DNA of 64,000 nt from Pseudomonas aylmerensis (GCF_001702265.1 NZ_MAUE01000012.1:480001-544000), one strand, 5' to 3'; positions 46,278 through 54,757 are shown, counted from the first letter of the stretch. Numbers and translations are program-made. The notes: a model not told the origin generated them from the letters alone.

Positions 46278-47936
46278 TCAGGGTGAATGCGTGATGTCGG
46301 CAATATCTTCGGCGGAGAGCGCGCCGGTGTCGGACGTTTCCAACACTACATAAGCACTGCTGCAAAACAACGAGTTCAGACGCTTCATGTCGGCAATCAG
46401 CTCCAGGTGCAGGGAACTGGTCTCCAGGCTTTGTACGACTTTGCGTTGCAGGCGGCTGACATGGGCGTGGGCCAGGCGCCGTTCCTGGGCGCGGAAACGG
46501 CGCTTTTCGCGCAGCAGTTGGCGGGCGCTTTCCGGGTCGGCGCTGAGGAACACCGACAGGCCCAGGCGCAGGTTGGCGATCAACTGGCTGTGCAGGCCGC
46601 TGAGTTCTTCCAGGCCGACCTCCGAAAACTGCCGGCGTTGCGAGGTTTTCTGCTGCTGGACTTTGCGCAGCATGCGTTCGATCAGGTCGCCGGCCAGTTT
46701 CAGGTTGATCGACAGCTCGATGATCTCGGCCCAGCGGCGGCTGTCCTGCTCACTGAGGTCCTCGCGCGGCATTTGCGCCAGGTAGAGCTTGATCGCGCTG
46801 TAGAGTGACTCGACGTCGTCGCTGAGGCTGCGCATCTCCTGGGTGATGGCGGTCTGCTTGCCGCGCAGCACTTCCTGCATGGCGGTGAGCATGTTGTCGA
46901 TCAGGTCGCCCAGGCGCAGGGTTTCCCGTGCGGCGTTGGCCAGTGCCAGGCTGGGGGTGGTGAGCGCGGCGAGGTCGAGGTGACGCGGCTTGGCCGTGCC
47001 ATTGACCTCCTCGCGCTCCGGCAGCAGCCAGGCGCACAAGCGCGACATCGGGCCGATGCTCGGCAGCAGGATCAGGCAGCGGCTGACGTTGTAGAGCAGG
47101 TGGAAGGTGATAACCATGCCCTGGGCGCTGTAGTCCAGGCCGTCCATCCACAGTACGAGCGGGTCGAGTACCGGGATGATCAGCAGCAGGCCGATCAATT
47201 TGTACAACAGGCTGCCCAGCGCCACCTGGCGACCGGCGGCGTTCTGCATGCTGGTACTGAGGAAAGCCAGCACACCACTGCCGATGTTGGCGCCGATCAC
47301 CAGGCCGATGGCCACGTGCAGGCCGATCACGCCGGCGCCGGCGAGGGTCGCGGTCAGCAACACGGCCGCCAGGCTGGAGTAGGAAATCATCGCGAACAAG
47401 GCACCGACCAGGGCATCGAGCAGGATGTCGCCGGTCAGCGAGGCGAACAGCACTTTCACACCCTGGGCATGCGTAATCGGCCCGGCGGCCTCAACGATCA
47501 GCTGCAGCGCGAGAATGATCAGCCCGAGGCCAATGCCTACACGGCCCAACTGCCCTGCCCGCGTCTGTTTGCGTGACAGGAAGAAGATCACCCCGAGAAA
47601 GATCAGCAGCGGCGACAGCCATGACAGGTCAAACGTCAGCACCCGCGCCATCAGCGCGGTACCGACATCGGCGCCGAGCATGGTCGCGAGCGCGGGCATC
47701 AAGCCCATCAGGCCCTGGCCCACGAAGGAGGTCACCAGCATCGCGGTGGCGTTGCTGCTCTGCACCATGGCGGTCACCAGGATGCCGGCGACAAACGCCA
47801 GCCAGCGCTTGGACATGTTCTGCCCGATGACTTGGCGCAAGTTAGAGCCGTAGACCCGGAGGATGCCGGTACGGACGATATGCGTGCCCCAGATAAGCAG
47901 GGTCACGGCGGAAAGCAGATTGAGCAAGGTCAGCAT
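46278..47936 (-). CDS. Na/Pi cotransporter family protein with PhoU-like tail
   Basis: A 552-residue protein of the NptA/YjbB family. Two Na/Pi repeats lie in the membrane part (about 1-310), with the QSS-type motifs 'MVQSSNATAMLVTSFVGQG' (about 58-76) and 'ISYSSLAAVLLTATLAGAG'. The cytoplasmic C-terminus (about 330-545) is helical and PhoU-like. Probable sodium-driven phosphate transport or export; direction cannot be told. Confidence 0.88.
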   Translation of the reverse strand: MLTLLNLLSAVTLLIWGTHIVRTGILRVYGSNLRQVIGQNMSKRWLAFVAGILVTAMVQSSNATAMLVTSFVGQGLMGLMPALATMLGADVGTALMARVLTFDLSWLSPLLIFLGVIFFLSRKQTRAGQLGRVGIGLGLIILALQLIVEAAGPITHAQGVKVLFASLTGDILLDALVGALFAMISYSSLAAVLLTATLAGAGVIGLHVAIGLVIGANIGSGVLAFLSTSMQNAAGRQVALGSLLYKLIGLLLIIPVLDPLVLWMDGLDYSAQGMVITFHLLYNVSRCLILLPSIGPMSRLCAWLLPEREEVNGTAKPRHLDLAALTTPSLALANAARETLRLGDLIDNMLTAMQEVLRGKQTAITQEMRSLSDDVESLYSAIKLYLAQMPREDLSEQDSRRWAEIIELSINLKLAGDLIERMLRKVQQQKTSQRRQFSEVGLEELSGLHSQLIANLRLGLSVFLSADPESARQLLREKRRFRAQERRLAHAHVSRLQRKVVQSLETSSLHLELIADMKRLNSLFCSSAYVVLETSDTGALSAEDIADITHSP

Positions 47937-48104
47937 GCTCGGCCCCCCGTGTGGGTTAGCTCAAAAAGAGCAAATGAGAATTGCCGCGTGCCGCTCTACG
48001 TCTTGTACTTAAGCTGTAGTTGGCGAATGGGCTGTACGCCAGCATCGCATAGCTAAAGTCGTGATTGAAATAAAACTGTCATGAAATCAGCTTTTTGCAG
48101 AGGG

Positions 48105-48130
48105 AAAAAAGGGGCTCGAAAGCCCCTTTT
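48105..48130 (-). terminator. Rho-independent terminator after the TerC gene
   Basis: On the minus strand AAAAGGGGCT-TTCG-AGCCCCTTTTTT forms a stem with a long T-run, 17 bp beyond the TerC stop. The flanking A-run could also allow rightward function. Confidence 0.85.
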
Positions 48131-48146
48131 CAGCAGCGGGTCAGGT

Positions 48147-48914
48147 TTATTGACCCGGAATGTCCTTGCGCAGTTTCACAGGATCCTGCTGTTTCTTCTT
48201 TTTCGCGATGGCAGTGCGCATCTTGATATTCACCGCTTCCACCGCCAGCGAGAACGCCATGGCGAAGTAGACGTAGCCTTTTGGCACGTGCACGTCGAAG
48301 GATTCGGCGATCAGCACGGTACCCACTACCAGCAGGAACGACAGCGCGAGCATTTTCAGCGACGGGTGCTTGTCGATGAATTCGCTGATGGTGCCGGCCG
48401 CCAGCATCATCACCAGCACCGCGACCACGATCGCCGCCACCATCACCGGAACGTGCGAGACCATGCCCACGGCGGTGATCACCGAGTCCAGGGAGAACAC
48501 GATGTCGATGATGGCGATCTGGATGATGGTGTAGATGAACTTGCCACCCGCGCCTTTCGGCTCGTCGTGGGTTTCGTCTTCACCTTCCAGGGCGTGGTAC
48601 ATCTCCTGGGAGCTTTTCCACAGCAGGAACAGGCCACCGAAGAACAGGATCAGGTCGCGCCCGGAAATGCCCTGGCCGAATACCACGAACAGGTCGGCGG
48701 TAAGTTGCATGACCCAGGTGATCGACAGCAACAACAGGATGCGCGTGACCATGGCCAGGGCCAGGCCGAAAATCCGGGTGCGCGCCTGCATATGCTTGGG
48801 CATGCGGCTGACCAGGATCGAAATCATGATGATGTTATCGATGCCCAGGACGATCTCGAGGGCCGTCAGGGTGAAGAAGGCAATCCAGATTTCCGGATTG
48901 GTCAGCCATTCCAT
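48147..48914 (-). CDS. TerC family integral membrane protein
   Basis: A 255-residue inner-membrane protein with about seven helices. The TerC signatures are 'EIVLGIDNIIMISILVSRMP' (about 20-39) and 'VFSLDSVITAVGMV' (about 134-147), whose Asp residues lie within helices. Family members export Mn2+ or take part in tellurite resistance and metal homeostasis. The ATG ending at 48914 behind AAGGAATA is chosen. The basic tail 'KKKKQQDPVKLRKD' is cytoplasmic. Confidence 0.88.
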   Translation of the reverse strand: MEWLTNPEIWIAFFTLTALEIVLGIDNIIMISILVSRMPKHMQARTRIFGLALAMVTRILLLLSITWVMQLTADLFVVFGQGISGRDLILFFGGLFLLWKSSQEMYHALEGEDETHDEPKGAGGKFIYTIIQIAIIDIVFSLDSVITAVGMVSHVPVMVAAIVVAVLVMMLAAGTISEFIDKHPSLKMLALSFLLVVGTVLIAESFDVHVPKGYVYFAMAFSLAVEAVNIKMRTAIAKKKKQQDPVKLRKDIPGQ

Positions 48915-48978
48915 GTGTATTCCTTTGAGCAAGTGTTAAACCGCGCAAGCTGCAGCGCCGCGCGGTGAGTCGGTACGA

Positions 48979-50286
48979 TTATAGAGTGCTGAACAGCGGA
49001 AAAATCCCCATCAGCAACGCGGCGAACATTATGCACAGGCATACCAGTACTGCCCACTTGAGGGTGAAGCGCTGGTGATCGCCAAATTCGATACCGGCCA
49101 ACGCCACCAACAGATAGGTCGACGGTACGAGCGGGCTGAGCAAGTGCACGGGTTGGCCAACGATGGAGGCACGCGCCATCTCCACGGCGGTGATGCCGTA
49201 ATGACTGGCGGCTTCGGCCAGCACCGGCAGTACGCCGTAGTAGAACGCATCGTTGGACATGAAGAAGGTAAACGGCATGCTCACCAGTGCGGTGATCACC
49301 GCCAGGTAAGGGCCCATGGCATCGGGGATGACGGCCAGCAGGCTCTTGGACATCGCATCGACCATGCCGGTGCCGGAGAGGATGCCGGTGAAGATACCCG
49401 CGGCGAAGATCAGCCCGACCACTGCCAATACGCTGCCGGCGTGGGCGGCGACGCGGTCTTTCTGCATTTGCAGGCACGGGTAGTTGACGATCATCGCGAT
49501 ACTGAACGCCACCATGAACAGGACCGGCAATGGCAGCAGCCCGGCGATCAGGGTGCACATCAGGGCAAAAGTCAGCGCGCCGTTGAACCAGATCAGCTTC
49601 GGACGGCGGGCGTCAGGGTATTGCGACACGCTAATTTCGCTGTGGTCGATCTCGTCCCCTTGCAGGTGCAGTTCGCCCAGGCGTGCACGCTCGCGCTTGC
49701 CGTACATATAGGCGATCACCAGGATCGCGATCACACCGGCGGCCATGGCCGGGATCATCGGAACGAAAATATCCGAAGGGTCCACATGCAGCGCACTGGC
49801 GGCGCGGGCGGTCGGGCCACCCCAGGGCGTCATGTTCATCACGCCACCGGCGAGGATGATCAGGCCGGCCATGATCCGCGGGCTCATGCCGATGCGCTGG
49901 TACAGCGGCAGCATGGCGGCCACGCAGATCATGTAAGTGGTGGCGCCGTCACCGTCCAGCGACACGACCAGGGCCAGCACGGCGGTGCCCACGGAAACTT
50001 TCAACGGGTCGCCCTTGACCATCTGGAGGATCTTGCGCACGGCCGGGTCGAACAGGCCGGAGTCGATCATCAGGGCAAAGTAGAGAATGGCGAACATCAG
50101 CATCACGCCGGTCGGCGCGAGTTTGGTGATGCCCGCAAGCATCATCGGGCCGATCTCCGGCGCAAAGCCGCCGAACAGCGCGAACAGGATAGGCACGATG
50201 ATCAAGGCGATCAGCGCGGACAGGCGCTTGGTCATGATCAGGAACATGAACGTGATGACCATGGCAAAGCCAAGGAAAGTCAGCAT
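48979..50286 (-). CDS. CitMHS family metal-citrate:proton symporter
   Basis: Inner-membrane transporter of 435 residues with about twelve helices. Conserved segments include 'LDGDGATTYMICVAAMLPLY' (about 109-128), 'GGVMNMTPWGGPTARAA' (about 145-161) and 'LSGTGMVDAMS'. Members import citrate complexed with Mg2+ or similar ions. A GGAGTATTCC ribosome binding site precedes the ATG. P. aeruginosa has citA at this place in the gene order, as I recall. The citrate regulator is not in this window. Confidence 0.88.
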   Translation of the reverse strand: MLTFLGFAMVITFMFLIMTKRLSALIALIIVPILFALFGGFAPEIGPMMLAGITKLAPTGVMLMFAILYFALMIDSGLFDPAVRKILQMVKGDPLKVSVGTAVLALVVSLDGDGATTYMICVAAMLPLYQRIGMSPRIMAGLIILAGGVMNMTPWGGPTARAASALHVDPSDIFVPMIPAMAAGVIAILVIAYMYGKRERARLGELHLQGDEIDHSEISVSQYPDARRPKLIWFNGALTFALMCTLIAGLLPLPVLFMVAFSIAMIVNYPCLQMQKDRVAAHAGSVLAVVGLIFAAGIFTGILSGTGMVDAMSKSLLAVIPDAMGPYLAVITALVSMPFTFFMSNDAFYYGVLPVLAEAASHYGITAVEMARASIVGQPVHLLSPLVPSTYLLVALAGIEFGDHQRFTLKWAVLVCLCIMFAALLMGIFPLFSTL

Positions 50287-50601
50287 AGGAATACTCCAGG
50301 CGTAGCGCGGCTAGGGAATGGCGAACCGGGTGGGGTCAGCGCAGAACGAAAGGCACGTGGCTTACGGGTGGAGTTGGGGCGAACAGGCGGGTACGAGCGG
50401 ACATCGGGAATCACCATTGTTGTTGTTAACAGCCGGTCTGTTGCCGGCAGTGGGGGCGATCCTAGACGGGGAAGCTTTCAGCCAGCTTTCGCTGGGCAAA
50501 CAGTTGATGGAGGGTAGATACACGGTCGTCAGATTTACACAGCGCCAATGTGGGAGCTGGCAAGCCAGCTGCCACATTTGAGGGTGTTTGCCGTGAAGCT
50601 G
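50287..50601. other. leader region of the CitMHS gene
   Basis: A 315-bp gap. On the minus strand (the sense of the CitMHS message) AACAACAACAATGG lies about 130 nt before the start codon (plus 50414-50427); it fits the A-rich AANAANAA pattern of Hfq/Crc sites. A GCCGG...CCGGC inverted repeat lies beside it (about 50431-50450). The short REP hairpin at 50547-50579 is at the far end. No ORF is seen. Confidence 0.4.
50547..50579. repeat. single short REP hairpin
   Basis: AATGTGGGAGCTGGC and GCCAGCTGCCACATT pair around AA, giving a near-perfect hairpin of 33 bp. It lies between two minus-strand genes, 23 bp beyond the DUF4105 stop, and could serve as that gene's terminator. Confidence 0.75.
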
Positions 50602-52563
50602 TCAGGGCAGTTCCAGGCCGCCCGCTGCTTTATGCAGCGCTCGCAAATGTTCGCCGACCTGCTTGAGGTTGGCTTCACAGGCGGCAATTTCAGCTGCGCG
50701 GGAAGGCTCCAACAGCGCCCTCACCTCTTTATCCAGTTCGCCGGTGAGCGATTGCAGTTGTTTCTGGCGCTCGGCGCTTTCCGACTCCAGGCGCTTGGAC
50801 TCCGACGGTTGCGGCAGGCCGTAGCCGCCACTGCCGAGCAGTTCTGCCGGGCGGCTGAGGAAGCCACTGTTGGCGAGAATCTGTTGCAGCGTGGCGTTGG
50901 CTTTCTCCATGCCGCCATTCTTGAGTTCGCGGGCGCCGAGATAACGTTGTTTGACTTCGTCCTGGGCCAGCATCAACTGTTTGCGAAAGCTCGCTTGCTC
51001 CAGCAGCAACAGGGCGGCGCTGGTACGCAGGTCAGCCTGGGCAAACCACTGGCGGCGCTCCTCGGCACTCAGGGACAGCCAGTCTTCGACCTGGGTCTGC
51101 TTGATCGGCAGGTGCTTGCGCAGCACGTCGAACATCGCCTGGTAGCGTTCGCGGAAGGAGTCGAAGTGATACCCAAGGCGCATGGCCTCGCGTTTGTCAT
51201 TCAACACGCTGGTATCGGCCAGGCCACGCGCCTGCAGCACTTCCAGCAGGCCGTTGGGCGTGATGTTGTCCAGGCCGGTCAGCTGCGGGTTGGCACTGCC
51301 ACTGCGCAACAGTTTCAGGCTTTCGACCGCGCAGTTGTTGGACAGGAAATAGTAGTTGCCGTCATAACTCCAGTGCATTTCAGCGGCATGCTCGACGGTG
51401 TCGTTGATCTCTTGGCGGCTGAGTTTCAACGGCACGGAGGCCAGGCCACGCAGCTCGGTCTTGGTGTATTCGTCAATCACCTGGGCCAGCGGCAACACAA
51501 ACAGGCGAGACGGATACTTGCCCACCAGGCCGTCCCAGCTCGACAGCTGTACGTCACCCACGAAGGCCCGGTAGGACAGCACCAAATGCTGGTCCAGGTC
51601 GAGCCGGCAATCCGGACCACGCGGGCGGCCGGGCGCGCAGATCACCAGGCGCAGCATGCTGTGCCCCCAGCGGCTCACCAAGTTCTGGTTGGCTTCGGCC
51701 AGCAGGTAGTCGATTTCGTAGACCCGTTCCGGATCAACCTGGCCCAGCGGGGTCTTGGCAAAATCGTTGCCGGCGTTGAGAAAAGCGTAGGTCTTGGCGC
51801 AGGTGTCCTGTTCGGGTGGCGCCCAGCCGAAGTGTTCCTTGTAATAGCGGAACAGCGCGGGGCGCCGGCAGGCGTAGCTTGGGTCGAGGAGGAAGTACTC
51901 CATGTTGACCGCGACGAATTCCAGCGGGCTGGTGGTTTCGTAGATGTCCGGGCTGCGCGCGACCTGGCGGTTGTGCTGTTCGCGTTCGCCGCGACGGCCG
52001 ACGTATTGCGGCCAGCCGGCGAGATCCAGCAGGCGCGGGTCATCGCTGAGGGTGAAGCGCCGGTCATTCTGACCCCGGCATTGATCCGGCAGGCCGATCA
52101 GGCCGGTGATGTTGTTCTGGCGGCTGCAACGCTGGATCAGCGCGCGCTCGTCCTTGGACCACAGGCGCGCACGGTCATAGATGTGGGTCAGTTCATGCAG
52201 CACGGTGGCGAGCATTTCCCGGCGCACAGTGCCGTGGGGGCGGTTGGTTTTCTGGGTAGCGGCGCTGCCGTCGGTCAGGCTGGCGAGCAGGTTGCGGTTG
52301 AGGTCCAGCTCGGACACCAGGGAGGCCTGGCCGTAGGCGTTTTCGGGCATCTTGTCGGTCCAGCCGACATCGATGCGCCGGTCCAGCTGCTCGATAAAAC
52401 GTGGCGGCAAGGAGCGCATCGCTTCATCGAGCAATGCCTGGCTGGCCTGCTGTTCGGCTGGGCTCAAGCCATCGGTCTTGAGCTGCAGTTGCAGGCTGGC
52501 CTGGGCTGCGCTGGCACACAGCAGCACAGCCCCGGCCAGGAGCCAGGCGGCGAGTCGCCTCAC
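50602..52563 (-). CDS. DUF4105 (Lnb N-terminal) periplasmic protein with HExxH motif
   Basis: A 653-residue exported protein of unknown function, with a signal peptide ending 'SAAQA'. The N-terminal part has HELTH (His123-Glu124-x2-His127), a zincin-like metal motif. The middle carries the DUF4105 domain with 'SRWGHSMLRLVI' and 'YYFLSNNCAVESLKLL', whose His and Cys fit a papain-like active site. The C-terminal ~150 residues are helical and Gln/Glu-rich. The GTG start ending at 52563 overlaps the upstream DUF2388 stop (GTGA). Confidence 0.82.
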   Translation of the reverse strand: MRRLAAWLLAGAVLLCASAAQASLQLQLKTDGLSPAEQQASQALLDEAMRSLPPRFIEQLDRRIDVGWTDKMPENAYGQASLVSELDLNRNLLASLTDGSAATQKTNRPHGTVRREMLATVLHELTHIYDRARLWSKDERALIQRCSRQNNITGLIGLPDQCRGQNDRRFTLSDDPRLLDLAGWPQYVGRRGEREQHNRQVARSPDIYETTSPLEFVAVNMEYFLLDPSYACRRPALFRYYKEHFGWAPPEQDTCAKTYAFLNAGNDFAKTPLGQVDPERVYEIDYLLAEANQNLVSRWGHSMLRLVICAPGRPRGPDCRLDLDQHLVLSYRAFVGDVQLSSWDGLVGKYPSRLFVLPLAQVIDEYTKTELRGLASVPLKLSRQEINDTVEHAAEMHWSYDGNYYFLSNNCAVESLKLLRSGSANPQLTGLDNITPNGLLEVLQARGLADTSVLNDKREAMRLGYHFDSFRERYQAMFDVLRKHLPIKQTQVEDWLSLSAEERRQWFAQADLRTSAALLLLEQASFRKQLMLAQDEVKQRYLGARELKNGGMEKANATLQQILANSGFLSRPAELLGSGGYGLPQPSESKRLESESAERQKQLQSLTGELDKEVRALLEPSRAAEIAACEANLKQVGEHLRALHKAAGGLELP

Positions 52564-52880
52564 AGTGCGAGGATAGCTTCGGCGAGGGTCTGGTCACTGG
52601 CATCGCGGGCTTCCGGCACGCGGGTTCGCAGGGTGTCGAACGCCGCTTCCAGCTGCGCGCCGCGAATCTCGCCGTTGGTGGCGACGAAACTTGCCGCGTC
52701 ATCGTGGGCTTCACGCACGACTTTGGAGTCGCGGATGGAGGTGGTGGTGTCCGACGTGAAATCAATGGTGCGGCCAGAGGCGCGAACAATGATGTTACTG
52801 GTGGCCACCAAGGTATGCGCCTGGGCAACGTCGGCCAACAACAGCAGGCCAAGGGTGGCGGCGATCAGCGGGCTACGCAT
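52560..52880 (-). CDS. DUF2388 small periplasmic protein (copy 3)
   Basis: A 106-residue exported protein. The signal peptide ends 'DVAQA-HT'. The conserved core reads 'AHDDAASFVATNGEIRGAQLEAA' (about 57-79) followed by a helical tail 'DQTLAEAILAL'. It is the third of three tandem paralogues, and its stop overlaps the start of the DUF4105 gene, implying linked expression. Function unknown. Confidence 0.85.
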   Translation of the reverse strand: MRSPLIAATLGLLLLADVAQAHTLVATSNIIVRASGRTIDFTSDTTTSIRDSKVVREAHDDAASFVATNGEIRGAQLEAAFDTLRTRVPEARDASDQTLAEAILAL

Positions 52881-52906
52881 GGAATGACTCCGAAATACAA
52901 AGATGA

Positions 52907-53215
52907 TTATTGGACGAGAATTGCTTGCGCCAGTTCAAGGTCGCTGGCGTTAAGTTTTGGCTGGGCGCGGCGCAGATAATTCAGCGCTGATTCCAGGCGT
53001 GCCCCCCGCCATTGGCCGTCAGTGGCGATGAAAGCGGCTGCATCATCCTGGGCGGCCATGACTACTTTTCTGTCGAAGGGCGCAGAGGTCACCTTGCTGG
53101 TGGCGTAGGCGCTCGCGACGGTGCTCTGGGTGGTCAGGTCAAAGGCCGAGGCCATTGGCGACCAACCGATGGAAAACAACACAGGGACTATTAACAGGCG
53201 GTATGAAAAAGCCAT
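52907..53215 (-). CDS. DUF2388 small periplasmic protein (copy 2)
   Basis: A 102-residue paralogue with a signal peptide ending 'SPMASA-FD'. Its core 'AQDDAAAFIATDGQWRGARLE' and tail 'ASDLELAQAILVQ' align with the flanking copies but are more diverged. The ATG ending at 53215 is chosen because it begins the signal peptide; 24 upstream residues are not credible. It lies 26 bp before copy 3. Confidence 0.83.
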   Translation of the reverse strand: MAFSYRLLIVPVLFSIGWSPMASAFDLTTQSTVASAYATSKVTSAPFDRKVVMAAQDDAAAFIATDGQWRGARLESALNYLRRAQPKLNASDLELAQAILVQ

Positions 53216-53318
53216 GGGACTCGACAACTGAAAACGAGCGCCAAGGCTAGCGCAATGCCCGGGCGAGAGCCAGTACGGCGGCACCAAGGAGCGGCGGGCG
53301 CTCCCTGTGTCAGCTTAA

Positions 53319-53639
53319 TCAGATAGCCAGGATGGCCTGGGCCAGTTGTGCGTCAGTCGCGGAATTCAATTGCGGGGCCTGTTGGCGGATCTGGGCCAGG
53401 GCGCTCTCCAGCTTCACGCCACGGATGGCGCCTTCACTGGCAACAAAGCTGGCGGCGTCGTCGCGGGCGGCGCGCACGACCTTGTTGTCGCGCAGGGACG
53501 AAGTGGCATCGGAGCTGGCATCCGAGGTGGCTTTCAGTGCACCGACGATGGAGTCGGTGGTCACGATGAAGCTGGTCGCGTGGGCGTTGGCAGCCAGGGC
53601 CAACAGGGCAGCAGCACTCAGCAGGCGAAGACGGGACAT
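53319..53639 (-). CDS. DUF2388 small periplasmic protein (copy 1)
   Basis: A 106-residue paralogue, first in transcription order. The signal peptide ends 'AANAHA-TS'. The core is 'ARDDAASFVASEGAIRGVKLE' (about 58-78) and the tail 'ATDAQLAQAILAI'. A GGAGTCACCCC ribosome binding site precedes the ATG ending at 53639. A 103-bp gap separates it from copy 2, so there may be an internal promoter. Confidence 0.86.
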   Translation of the reverse strand: MSRLRLLSAAALLALAANAHATSFIVTTDSIVGALKATSDASSDATSSLRDNKVVRAARDDAASFVASEGAIRGVKLESALAQIRQQAPQLNSATDAQLAQAILAI

Positions 53640-53774
53640 GGGGTGACTCCTGTAGATGAACGAATAAAGTGGCACAGGACAGCTGTTGGGATCAGACGCC
53701 CGTCCTAAAAGGTTCGCCACGTGGTGAGCGGATATTAAGCCGCCGTTTATCCGTTCGGGTAGCGTCTTGACTGC

Positions 53775-53960
53775 CTAGTCACGCCAGAACGGCTTGGAGA
53801 GCTCGGCCATTCGGTCTCCATGGCTGATGCCGGAGTCGGACAGTTCACGAGGATCGAGTTGGGCCAGTTGGCGTCTTTCATATGCGTGACGCGCCCACTT
53901 GGTCAGTACGCAGGCGGTACGGCGTAATAGATACTTACAAAGAGAGGTGCGCGTAGCCAT
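53775..53960 (-). CDS. DUF1127 small basic protein (copy A)
   Basis: A 61-residue Arg-rich protein ending in the DUF1127 block 'RRQLAQLDPRELSDSGISHGDRMAELSKPFWRD'. Such proteins are small regulators that may bind RNA or control phosphate/carbon uptake and stress responses in proteobacteria. Its upstream region (53961-54130) is AT-rich and carries AACTGTACCTGTC, also found upstream of copy B. Confidence 0.87.
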   Translation of the reverse strand: MATRTSLCKYLLRRTACVLTKWARHAYERRQLAQLDPRELSDSGISHGDRMAELSKPFWRD

Positions 53961-54040
53961 GGTGGGTGCCTTTGATGAGGTCCTGGAACACCATGTTGGG
54001 CGAGAGGCTGTGACCGATACAGATACACCCAGGCTAAATT

Positions 54041-54079
54041 GTACTGCTTAATTGTTATAATTATTAAACTGTACCTGTC
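54041..54079 (-). promoter_or_regulatory. GTAC-box pair upstream of DUF1127 copy A
   Basis: GTAC cores lie at 54041-54044 (AATTGTACTGC) and 54071-54074 (AACTGTACCTGTC), 30 bp apart, flanking the AT-rich stretch TTGTTATAATTATTAA. On the minus strand they read GGTACAGTT and AGTACAATT as direct repeats. The 13-mer AACTGTACCTGTC recurs exactly at 54591-54603. Direct GTACAG-type repeats are reminiscent of MocR-family sites; the binding protein is not known. Confidence 0.45.
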
Positions 54080-54128
54080 CCCGCAAAGGTCTTCTGTTTT
54101 TAGCGCCGCAAACGTGAATCCCGGAAAC

Positions 54129-54167
54129 AACAAAGCCCGCCTCCGGTGACCCGGGGCGGGCTTTGTT
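54129..54167 (-). terminator. Rho-independent terminator after DUF1127 copy B
   Basis: AACAAAGCCCGCC (54129-54141) pairs with GGCGGGCTTTGTT (54155-54167). It lies 57 bp beyond the stop of the minus-strand DUF1127 gene. Both sides have moderate T-runs, so it may work in both directions. Confidence 0.75.
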
Positions 54168-54223
54168 TTGACAAATCAGAGTGCTGGCAGTGGACCCGTC
54201 GGGTCAGGGCCAGCGGGCGCCAA

Positions 54224-54439
54224 TCAGCGCCAGAACGGCTTGCTCAGCTCTTCGTAGCGTTGAGCTTCGCTGATACCGGCGTCAGCCAGCAGACGCGAAT
54301 CCAGACGAGCCAGTTGGTGGCGGCTGGAGATGCGGCGCTGCCACAACATCAGGTTGGCGAGAACGCGCAAAGGCAGGGAGGCCTGGGTGTTTACAGCTTT
54401 TTCTTCGAAGAACAGTTCGGAACTGAGTGTACGTTCCAT
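54224..54439 (-). CDS. DUF1127 small protein (copy B)
   Basis: A 71-residue protein ending in the DUF1127 block 'RRISSRHQLARLDSRLLADAGISEAQRYEELSKPFWR'. The N-terminal ~30 residues ('MERTLSSELFFEEKAVNTQ') differ from copy A. A GGAAGGATG ribosome binding region precedes the ATG. Sharing the C-terminal block and upstream 13-mer with copy A suggests a duplicated pair under common control. Confidence 0.88.
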   Translation of the reverse strand: MERTLSSELFFEEKAVNTQASLPLRVLANLMLWQRRISSRHQLARLDSRLLADAGISEAQRYEELSKPFWR

Positions 54440-54570
54440 GATGACATCCTTCCGCTTGTGGCGGGATTAGGTAGTGGTTTAACTGATGCCCATGATCCTC
54501 CTCCGGCGCAAGACTCTCTAGATACAGTTCACCTGTATTGTGAGGGGCCAGTTAACTGTTTAAGGGTGCT

Positions 54571-54683
54571 GTACTGTACGTAAATGGGGCAACTGTACCT
54601 GTCTGCACTGAAACAGTGCGAAAATGGCAGTTTGGTAGATGATCGTAGGAATTTTCGGTAGGAAATGACCGGTACAGCAGTAC
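54571..54683 (-). promoter_or_regulatory. GTAC-box cluster upstream of DUF1127 copy B
   Basis: The 318-bp gap 54440-54757 holds five GTAC cores: 54571-54574 and 54576-54579 (CTGTACTGTACG), 54595-54598 (AACTGTACCTGTC), and 54672-54675 with 54680-54683 (GGTACAGCAGTACAG). An ATACAGGTGAACTGTAT dyad lies closer to the gene (about 54519-54540). The density of ACTGTAC/GTACAGT motifs is far above the surroundings. Nothing coding is seen. Confidence 0.45.
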
Positions 54684-54714
54684 AGTTTTTTCAAAAAAGG
54701 TCGGTCGGTTCATC

Positions 54715-54746
54715 GAGCTGATGAAACTGTGTTTGCATCAGCTCGA
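54715..54746 (-). terminator. hairpin after the acetate CoA-transferase gene
   Basis: CGAGCTGATG and CATCAGCTCG form a perfect 10-bp stem with a 12-nt loop, 11 bp beyond the minus-strand stop. The T-run follows only about 15 nt later. Confidence 0.6.
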
Positions 54747-54757
54747 ATCTGTATCAA

